This document shows positions 1 to 5,661 of a stretch of 5,661 nucleotides of DNA, piece by piece. The number at the start of each line of letters is the position of its first letter. The stretch's first letter is position 1. The position numbers and the translations under genes are program-made. Source of the stretch: Verrucomicrobiaceae bacterium (GTDB taxonomy: Bacteria > Verrucomicrobiota > Verrucomicrobiae > Verrucomicrobiales > Akkermansiaceae); the NCBI GenBank assembly GCA_947372405.1, contig CANBTO010000366.1, positions 1 through 5,661 of the forward strand, read 5' to 3'. Under the pieces are notes generated by a model. The model had not been told where the DNA came from and did no database searches. It was given only the letters and a program-made list of their open reading frames with translations.

Positions 1-1566
1 CAGGCTACCGATTGGAAACAGCCATCCGCCCAGCTTCGCGATTCGCTCGCTGATCTGGGACTGAAAGCCAAGGTTTTCATATTGCCGGTGCGCGGGGAGG
101 ATTCCAACCTCGCGGTCACCGACCTCGAGTTGGTCTCGGGTGTGCTGCGCAAAGGCACGACCGCGCGCTACCGCGCCACGGTCCGCAATTGTGGTTCCGC
201 TCCTGTCTCCAACGTTGCCGTGCAATGCCGCGTCGACGGCGTGGAAATCGACCGCAAGGTGATTCCGGTGATTGCCGGCGGTGCCTCCGAGTCCGTCTCC
301 CTCTTCGTTCCGTTCCATAATGCCGGAGCAACCCGCATCACCGCGGAAATCAGCGGCGACCTGTTGGCTGCTGACAACGTCCGCCGCGCGGTGGCTGTTG
401 TTAGAGAGAGGGTTTCCGTGCTTTGTGTCGATGGTTCCTCGGGTGACGCCGGGCGTCTTGTAGTGGCCGCGCTGATGGCACGCGCCGACGGGGCGAACGG
501 CGAGGACAATCTCGTCCGCTCGGTGCCATGGCTTTCGTTTCCCGCCGAGAATCTGGACAATGTGAACGTGCTCGTGTTCGCCGACGTGCCGGAAATCACC
601 CCGCAGCAGGCCGAACAACTCGAGCGCTTCGTGCGGAAGGGCAATGGCCTGGTTTGGTTCCCCGGCGACAACATTAAGGCCGCCGCATGGAACGAGCGCG
701 CGGCCAGTGGTCACAACCCTCTGCTCCCCGCCGTGATCCGCGGCAAGGTTGAGACCAGCGACTCGCTTGGCGCTGGCAAGCCGATTGATGCGGGGTTGTC
801 CGATCACCCGGTTTGCGAGCCGCTGAAGTCGCTGCCCGAGGACCTTCTGGGCGAGACCCGGTTCCTGCGGTTGCTGGAGGTGGAGCCCTCGCCTAACAGT
901 TTTCCAGTTCTCCAACTCGCGGGCGGACGCAAACCGGTGCTGCTCGAACACGCGCTCGGCCGTGGCCAGGTTTTCATGTTCACCACCACCGCGGAGACGT
1001 CATGGAACAACATGGCGCTCACCCCGGTTTTCCCGATGGTCATGCAGCAGATGGTGACCTACCTCTCGGGCCGCGAGTTCGAACGCTCGCGCACCGTGGG
1101 TGACTCACTGGCCCTTACCTACGTCGATCAACCGGATGCCAGCGATGCGGTTTTTGAAACACCATCCGGAAAGTCGATCACCGTTCCTGTCCGCGAGGCT
1201 GGCGGGCAGTTCGTCGCCCTCCTTGAGAGCGCTCCTGAGGAAGGATACTACACCGCGCGTGTCAGCGTGCAGGCACCGGGACTGCCGATTGCCGTGAACG
1301 TGGACCCGCGCGAATCGGATGTCGCCTGTCTTCCGGAGCCCGAATTCCGCACCAATCTCGAAGGAATCGGCATTGGCGTGATTGCGAGCGACAACGAACT
1401 GGCCGCGGCCATTGAAACCGCACGCACGGGTCGCTCCGCATGGCGGTTCTTCATGATCGCCGCTCTCGTTTTCCTCCTGATCGAATCCCTCCTCGCAGAC
1501 CGCATGCTTTCCCGCAGTGGAGCCAAGGCTGCAAACACCAACGACCCTTTGCCACAGAATGCCTGA
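1..1566 (+). CDS. BatA-like membrane protein with CARDB-like and GATase1-like domains (5' end missing)
   Basis: The frame is open from base 1, so the true start lies upstream; 521 residues are visible (numbered here from base 1). Residues 1-35 (ATDWKQPS, then KVFILPV) look like the tail of a degenerate vWA domain. Residues 41-134 form a CARDB-like beta sandwich ending in AADNVRRAV. Residues 138-355 resemble a class I glutamine amidotransferase fold: VSVLCVDG is a first strand, NVLVFADVP a later strand, then GLVWFPG; no GxCxG nucleophile elbow is present. A beta-rich part follows and carries NVDPRESD (433-440), a motif I associate with the C-termini of BatA-like proteins. One membrane helix lies at about 481-499, followed by a short basic tail, so the soluble part is probably periplasmic. 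The missing N-terminus would be expected to hold the BatA membrane region and the rest of the vWA domain. The stop overlaps the next gene. The family is a confident call, but the molecular role is unknown. Confidence 0.93.
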   Translation, partial: QATDWKQPSAQLRDSLADLGLKAKVFILPVRGEDSNLAVTDLELVSGVLRKGTTARYRATVRNCGSAPVSNVAVQCRVDGVEIDRKVIPVIAGGASESVSLFVPFHNAGATRITAEISGDLLAADNVRRAVAVVRERVSVLCVDGSSGDAGRLVVAALMARADGANGEDNLVRSVPWLSFPAENLDNVNVLVFADVPEITPQQAEQLERFVRKGNGLVWFPGDNIKAAAWNERAASGHNPLLPAVIRGKVETSDSLGAGKPIDAGLSDHPVCEPLKSLPEDLLGETRFLRLLEVEPSPNSFPVLQLAGGRKPVLLEHALGRGQVFMFTTTAETSWNNMALTPVFPMVMQQMVTYLSGREFERSRTVGDSLALTYVDQPDASDAVFETPSGKSITVPVREAGGQFVALLESAPEEGYYTARVSVQAPGLPIAVNVDPRESDVACLPEPEFRTNLEGIGIGVIASDNELAAAIETARTGRSAWRFFMIAALVFLLIESLLADRMLSRSGAKAANTNDPLPQNA

Positions 1567-1577
1567 TGCCATGCTCA
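1559..1577 (+). promoter_or_regulatory. overlapping stop/start junction between genes 1 and 2
   Basis: The stop TGA of the BatA-like gene (1564-1566) lies between in-frame candidate starts of the vWA gene at ATG 1559, ATG 1571 and ATG 1577. The upstream stretch 1540-1558 has no purine-rich Shine-Dalgarno match; the closest is a short ACAGA. Initiation therefore probably relies on ribosomes finishing the upstream gene. Starting at 1559 gives an 8-base overlap; starting at 1571 leaves a 4-base gap. Which start is used cannot be settled from sequence alone, and it changes only the first few residues before the first membrane helix. Confidence 0.6.
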
Positions 1578-3940
1578 TGACCCTCGGGATCGACAATTTC
1601 TTCTGGGCGCGCCCGCTTTCCATGCCGTTGATGATCGCGGTGTTCGCGGCTCTTGTCGTGCTGAGTGTCTTCCTCTATCGCCGTTCATGGGGTTTGCCAA
1701 TCTGGCTGCGTGCTCTTCTCGGTTTGGCCCGATTGATTGCACTGGCGCTGGTGGTTGCTTCGCTTTTCGAACCCACCGCGATGGTGAGCAAGTCCCACTC
1801 CCAGGCGCGCGCATTGCCGGTCCTGGTCGATGTTTCGGAGAGCATGTCGATGAAGGATCCGCGCAAGAATCCCGAGGACGTCGCCGACGCTGCGGGTGCG
1901 CTCGGGATGATTGAAGGCAACGACATGAAACCCGATCGCGTGGCGATGCAGTTGGATTCAAAGCAACGGCAGGCGATTCTCTCGGCCTCGCGCCTCGATC
2001 TCGCACGTGGCATTCTCACCAAGGCGGCAAGCCCGGTTTTCAAGAAGCTCGGCGAATCGCTCGACATCAGCTACCACAGCTTCGGCGGATCACCTCATCT
2101 CATCACGAATGCCAAGGAGGTCGGAGCTGCGGAACTCGCGGGTCTCACCGCCACCGAGCCGGCCACTTCGATTGCGGCGTCGCTGGAAGCGGTTGCCAAA
2201 TCAAGCGCCACTCCGCCGGCCGGCATCGTCATTCTAACCGACGGCATCGACAACGCTTCCTCTCAGCGCACCGAATCCGTCCTGCAGAATCTCAGCGCCC
2301 GCGGCATCCCTGTTTTCCCCGTGCCGATCGGACTCACCGAACCGGATGACATCTCGATCCGCAATATTGTGATGCAGGAAGTTGCTTTCTCAGGAGACAG
2401 CGTGCCCGTGCAGGTCCAGCTTCTATCCAAGGGCTACGAAAAGCGCACCGTGGCGCTGACCGTCAAACTGAATGACCGCGAGGTTTCCCGGAAGCGGGTG
2501 CGTCTGGAAGGTGGGCAGCAGTTCGAGAACATCGATTTCAATGTGGACATCCACGAGAAGGGAGCGGCTCGCGTCGTGGTGGCGGTCGAGCCGTTTGATG
2601 ACGAGATCTCCGTGGCCAACAACCGGATCGAGCGCAGCATCCGGGTCGTCAACGAGAAGGTGAACGTGCTCTACATCGAGGGCAACAACCGCTGGGAATT
2701 CCGCTACCTCAGCGCGATCCTCAAGCGTGATCCGCGGCTGAAGACCACGTTCATCTCATCTTCGGCAGGCCCGGAGTTCGCCCGCAACTCGCCCGAGCAC
2801 ATCGAGCGTTTCCCCTCCAAGCGGGAGGATGTCTTCAAATATGACCTAGTCATCCTCGGCGATGTGGATGCGGCTTTCTTCAAACCGGAGGAGCTCGTAT
2901 TGTTAGAAGAACTCGTCCGTGACCGCGGTGGTTCCCTGCTGGTACTCTGCGGTCCGATGCACACACCCACATCCTACTCCGGCACCCCGGTCGAAACGAT
3001 GTTGCCGGTGCGCTTCGATCCGGAAGGGAAATGGGATCTCACATCGGAATCCGTCCATCCGGTGCTCACTACCGAAGGTCGCAGCAGCATGGTGATGCTG
3101 CTGGAGAACGAGCCCGCGGAAAACGACCGGATCTGGAGCCGGGTCGCACCGCTCGATCACCTGCCGCCGCTCACTTCCGCCAAGCCCGGGGCCACGGTTC
3201 TCGCCACGCTTTCCGATGCCACCGGCGATACCCAGCGCTACCCGGTGGTCGCCTGGCACCGCTACGGCACCGGCAAGTGCCTCTCGCTGGCCACCGACAG
3301 GCTGTGGCGCCTGCGCTTCAAGACCGGTGACAAGTATCACTGGCGCGTGTGGTCGCAGTGCATCCAGTTTCTCACGCTTTCGCGTCTGATGGGCGAGCAC
3401 AAGCGCATCCGCATGGAGACCGACCGCACGACTTATCACGACGGCGAACAAACACGGCTCTACGCACATGTGCTCAACGAGGACTTCGAACCCGTGGTGC
3501 AGAATTCGTATGAGATCACGGTGAATGGCGTCGGAGACAACGCACTCAAACAGCGCGTGAGCCTGCAGCCCGACCGGACGTCCCCCGGAATTTACGAGGG
3601 CTACTTCACGGCGCCGGCACCGGGGCGCTATCGTCTCGAAGCGAACGAGGATGACAAGGAGGTGTCCAATACCACCGAATTCCAGGTCGCGGTGGTGAAC
3701 GAGGAACTCACGGACGCCAACATGCGTCTCGACGGGCTCAAACGCATCGCCCAACTCACAGGCGGCACTTGCCTGGGAGTGCGGGATTTGTCGAAACTAA
3801 CAACCTTGGTGAAGACGGAGCCGCTGACCACCACCGTGCGCTCGGAGCGTCCGCTTTGGGACAACGGTCTGGTCGCCGCCATTCTGGTGGGCCTGCTGGG
3901 CATGGAGTGGATATTGCGGAGAAAGCATGATTTGACCTGA
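1559..3940 (+). CDS. vWA-domain membrane protein with CARDB-like, GATase1-like and MG2-like modules
   Basis: The 793-residue protein is complete. Membrane helices lie at about 21-40 and 48-70, with the basic loop RRSWGLPIWLR between them, and a third at about 768-785, followed by RRKH. The positive-inside rule then places the roughly 700-residue middle in the periplasm. A vWA domain spans about 85-260 with an apparently complete MIDAS metal site: DVSES (D91, S93, S95), T203 in ATSIAASL, and D228 in ILTDGIDN. A CARDB-like sandwich (about 268-364) ends in VANNRIERS. A GATase1-like domain (about 367-610) opens with VNVLYIEGNNRWEFRYL and has no clear catalytic triad. An MG2/Ig-like domain (about 618-715) contains TYHDGEQTRLYAHV. 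The C-terminus has TGGTCLGVRDL and then LWDNG plus EWILRRK, an ending I recognise from this family. ATG 1559 was chosen as the longest ATG start; ATG 1571, ATG 1577 and GTG 1517 are alternatives, and none has a good Shine-Dalgarno. It is probably a scaffold or adhesion component of a MoxR/Bat-type complex. Confidence 0.95.
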   Translation: MPDAMLMTLGIDNFFWARPLSMPLMIAVFAALVVLSVFLYRRSWGLPIWLRALLGLARLIALALVVASLFEPTAMVSKSHSQARALPVLVDVSESMSMKDPRKNPEDVADAAGALGMIEGNDMKPDRVAMQLDSKQRQAILSASRLDLARGILTKAASPVFKKLGESLDISYHSFGGSPHLITNAKEVGAAELAGLTATEPATSIAASLEAVAKSSATPPAGIVILTDGIDNASSQRTESVLQNLSARGIPVFPVPIGLTEPDDISIRNIVMQEVAFSGDSVPVQVQLLSKGYEKRTVALTVKLNDREVSRKRVRLEGGQQFENIDFNVDIHEKGAARVVVAVEPFDDEISVANNRIERSIRVVNEKVNVLYIEGNNRWEFRYLSAILKRDPRLKTTFISSSAGPEFARNSPEHIERFPSKREDVFKYDLVILGDVDAAFFKPEELVLLEELVRDRGGSLLVLCGPMHTPTSYSGTPVETMLPVRFDPEGKWDLTSESVHPVLTTEGRSSMVMLLENEPAENDRIWSRVAPLDHLPPLTSAKPGATVLATLSDATGDTQRYPVVAWHRYGTGKCLSLATDRLWRLRFKTGDKYHWRVWSQCIQFLTLSRLMGEHKRIRMETDRTTYHDGEQTRLYAHVLNEDFEPVVQNSYEITVNGVGDNALKQRVSLQPDRTSPGIYEGYFTAPAPGRYRLEANEDDKEVSNTTEFQVAVVNEELTDANMRLDGLKRIAQLTGGTCLGVRDLSKLTTLVKTEPLTTTVRSERPLWDNGLVAAILVGLLGMEWILRRKHDLT

Positions 3941-3942
3941 TG
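3938..3942 (+). promoter_or_regulatory. TGATG stop/start overlap between genes 2 and 3
   Basis: The TGA stop of the vWA gene and the ATG of the DUF4175-like gene share the A at 3940. This arrangement is a classic sign of termination-reinitiation and near-equal expression of adjacent genes. A GGAGAA stretch at 3918-3923 is the only Shine-Dalgarno-like sequence nearby, but it sits about 16 bases before the ATG, further than the usual 5-10, so its use is doubtful. No alternative start for gene 3 keeps the first membrane helix. Confidence 0.8.
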
Positions 3943-5661
3943 AGCACGAACCCACAGAGCGTTTTGGATCGTTGTTTGCGTGCGGTTTGGCTTCGCACGC
4001 AGCGGAAGCACTTCACTGGAGGTCTTCTTGCTTTCGCGCGCTGGTTGATTCCTCTTTTCGTCGTTGCGGTTGTCGTCGACCGGTTCACTTACATGCCCGG
4101 GTGGTTGCGGGCGGTTGCGGCGCTTGCGTTGCTCGCCGTCGCATCGCGCAAGGCATGGCGTCACGGTTGGTCGGCCTTGTGTGGGTTCGACGCCAAGCGC
4201 ACGGCCCAAATGGTTGAACTCTCGCAAGGCGGCATGGACAGCCTGTTGGTGACCGGGCTCCAGTTCCGGAATTCCGGAGCGACTCCCGGAACCTCGGCTG
4301 CGATGTGGGAGTTCGCGCTGCACAAAGCGGAAACGGCGGCTGGAAAAGTCGCGCCGGCCAGCGTCGTCAGCATGAAGGATCTCATGCGACCGATGCAGTT
4401 CGCGCTCGGGCTTGTCGCCTTGATTGCGGTCGTCGCCATTCTTAACGGCCCCTTCCTCGTCGCCGGACTTGGACGTCTGTTCACTCCGTGGCTGACCATT
4501 GCCTATCCGACCAAAACCAAGATCGAACTTGGGGAAGGGGAACTTGTGGTGAAGGAAGGCGCGGCAGCCTCCATTGAGATCCGTCTCTCCGGGGTGGTGC
4601 CGAAAACCGCCAGGCTTGCCCTGCAAACCGGAGAAGGCAGCCCGCGGGAAATCGAACTCGGAGTGGCGAACGGTCTTGTTATCTATCAGATCGCCTCGGC
4701 TTCCCGTGATTTCACCTACCGTGTGAAGGCGGGCGACGCCCGCAGTGATTGGCGGCAGGTTCGTGTGATTGCGTCGCCGAAGCTCTCCGATGTGAAGTTG
4801 AAGCTGGAATTTCCGGGTTACATCGACCGCCCCGCCGAAACAGTCGAGGCCCTGACACTCACTGTGCCCGAAGGAACCACGGTTCAGTGGCAGATGACGC
4901 TTGATACTCCGATCCGCAAGGCGACGCTCCATCGCGATGGAGCCGAGGACATGCCTCTCAAAGTCGGTGATGACGGACGCACGCTGACTCTTTCCGAGGC
5001 GGCGACGGCCTCGCGCGGCTACAGCTTCTCCTGGACCGAAGCCCGGCATGGTTTCGATTTCACCAGTCCGCGTTATTACCTGCAGGTGGCGTCCGACCAG
5101 GCACCGCGTGTCGAACTCATTTCGCCTGAGTCAAATCTCAATGCGATGCTGGGACGCCAGCTCGATCTCGCGGTGCGTGCGCAGGATGACCACGGTATCG
5201 GCACGACTTCGATCACTTGCCGGGTGAACCGCCGTCCGGAAAAAACCATCAGTCTTCCGACTCCCGTCCGCAGCGGCGAAGGAGTGCGGAAGATCGACTG
5301 GGACTACCGCAAGGAGCTGCCGGACCTGCAGGTGGGTGACTCGGTTTCCTTCGTCGTGGAAGTGTCCGACAAGTATCCCGGCGAGGGCGGACCACACCGG
5401 GCACGCACGGAGTCCCGCCGCATCACCTTCCTTTCGCGCGAGGAATACCTCGCGGCAGTCACCAAACAGATGGAACGCCTGCTGACCCGCGTGCGCGGGC
5501 TCTACCGTCAGGAACGTGCCGCGCACGAGTTCGTTCGTGGTCTTGATCCGGCTGCCGAAAGTTATGTGCCCACCTGCCAGTTGGAAACGATCCGGCAGGA
5601 AATGATCCGCGAACAAATTGTGACCACGTCAGGTGAGGTGCGGACCCTTCTGGACGATATC
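3940..5661 (+). CDS. DUF4175-like membrane protein (3' end missing)
   Basis: The frame runs open from ATG 3940 to the last base, giving 574 residues without a stop; the C-terminus lies beyond the window. A basic N-terminus (RCLRAVWLRTQRKHF) is followed by membrane helices at about 29-48 and 56-70, a cytoplasmic stretch, and a third helix at about 154-175. After that come Ig-like beta regions: about 189-270 (IELGEGELVVKEG), about 280-380 containing the EFPGYI motif (290-295), and about 384-495 with DQAPRVELISPE and AQDDHGIG. The last of these patterns (PPRVEL..P then DDxG) is one I associate with DUF4175-type proteins. From about residue 499 the protein turns helical and charged (REEYLAAVTKQMERLL), consistent with the start of a long coiled coil. 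The predicted topology puts the Ig-like and helical parts in the periplasm. The start shares one base with the preceding stop (TGATG), pointing to coupled translation. The function is unknown; a structural role in an envelope complex is inferred from the neighbours. Confidence 0.93.
   Translation, partial: MSTNPQSVLDRCLRAVWLRTQRKHFTGGLLAFARWLIPLFVVAVVVDRFTYMPGWLRAVAALALLAVASRKAWRHGWSALCGFDAKRTAQMVELSQGGMDSLLVTGLQFRNSGATPGTSAAMWEFALHKAETAAGKVAPASVVSMKDLMRPMQFALGLVALIAVVAILNGPFLVAGLGRLFTPWLTIAYPTKTKIELGEGELVVKEGAAASIEIRLSGVVPKTARLALQTGEGSPREIELGVANGLVIYQIASASRDFTYRVKAGDARSDWRQVRVIASPKLSDVKLKLEFPGYIDRPAETVEALTLTVPEGTTVQWQMTLDTPIRKATLHRDGAEDMPLKVGDDGRTLTLSEAATASRGYSFSWTEARHGFDFTSPRYYLQVASDQAPRVELISPESNLNAMLGRQLDLAVRAQDDHGIGTTSITCRVNRRPEKTISLPTPVRSGEGVRKIDWDYRKELPDLQVGDSVSFVVEVSDKYPGEGGPHRARTESRRITFLSREEYLAAVTKQMERLLTRVRGLYRQERAAHEFVRGLDPAAESYVPTCQLETIRQEMIREQIVTTSGEVRTLLDDI

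Noticed and set aside
1517..1558. GTG start at 1517 extending gene 2 by 14 residues
   Set aside because: It would overlap gene 1 by 50 bases, has no ribosome binding site, and the added residues show no family feature; the ATG starts at 1559 or 1571 fit the operon layout better.
82..1566. TTG at 82 as the start of gene 1
   Set aside because: The same frame is open to base 1 and the upstream residues (ATDWKQPS and onward) fit the end of a vWA-like domain, so 82 is an internal codon of a truncated gene.
2903..3754. Minus-strand open frame of 283 codons inside gene 2
   Set aside because: It lies fully opposite the GATase-like and MG2-like parts of gene 2, has no domain pattern, and its composition is typical of an antisense shadow.
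4265..4278. Perfect 14-base palindrome TCCGGAATTCCGGA
   Set aside because: It lies within codons of gene 3 with no loop, T-tract or nearby promoter. A 14-base palindrome is not surprising by chance in a window of this size, so no operator or terminator is claimed.
3628..5049. Long minus-strand open frame (473 codons) spanning the end of gene 2 and most of gene 3
   Set aside because: Its translation is an Arg/Gly/His-rich mix with no recognisable domain, while the + strand frame over the same bases gives membrane helices and DUF4175-like motifs. Long antisense open frames are expected opposite GC-rich genes.
5131..5616. Minus-strand open frame of 161 codons near the window end
   Set aside because: It lies opposite the conserved DDHGIG-containing part of gene 3 and shows no family motif of its own.

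Overview
The window is coding from end to end on the + strand. It holds three head-to-tail genes with no intergenic space: the 3' part of a BatA-like membrane protein (1-1566), a complete vWA-domain membrane protein (best start 1559, stop 3940), and the 5' part of a DUF4175-like membrane protein (3940 to the window end, still open). The first two genes overlap by 8 bases and the second and third share one base (TGATG), so this is the inside of a tightly coupled operon. No promoter, terminator, RNA gene, mobile element or CRISPR array is visible.

The GC-rich sequence, the absence of clear Shine-Dalgarno sites, and the pairing of a CARDB/GATase-like BatA protein with a vWA/GATase-like protein and a DUF4175-like protein suggest the Verrucomicrobiota-Planctomycetota group, most likely a Verrucomicrobiota member. 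This is inferred from gene content and style; no marker gene is present to prove it.

The genes look like part of a MoxR/DUF58/Bat-type locus, in which a cytoplasmic MoxR AAA+ ATPase and a DUF58 protein are usually encoded just upstream of membrane-anchored vWA proteins; those two genes would lie outside this window. Hydrophobic segments and flanking positive charges predict that all three proteins place their large beta-rich soluble parts outside the cytoplasmic membrane, in the periplasm. A plausible reading is that they form one envelope complex: the complete vWA MIDAS site of the middle protein would bind a metal-dependent partner, the Ig/CARDB/MG-like modules would provide adhesion surfaces, and the third protein would add an Ig-like stalk leading to a helical region cut by the window edge. 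The biochemical role of such loci is poorly known, and nothing in the sequence fixes a substrate.

The most notable internal structure is that genes 1 and 2 repeat the same module order (CARDB-like sandwich, then a GATase1-like domain with no recognisable catalytic triad, then a beta domain and a C-terminal membrane helix), which suggests an old tandem duplication followed by divergence.
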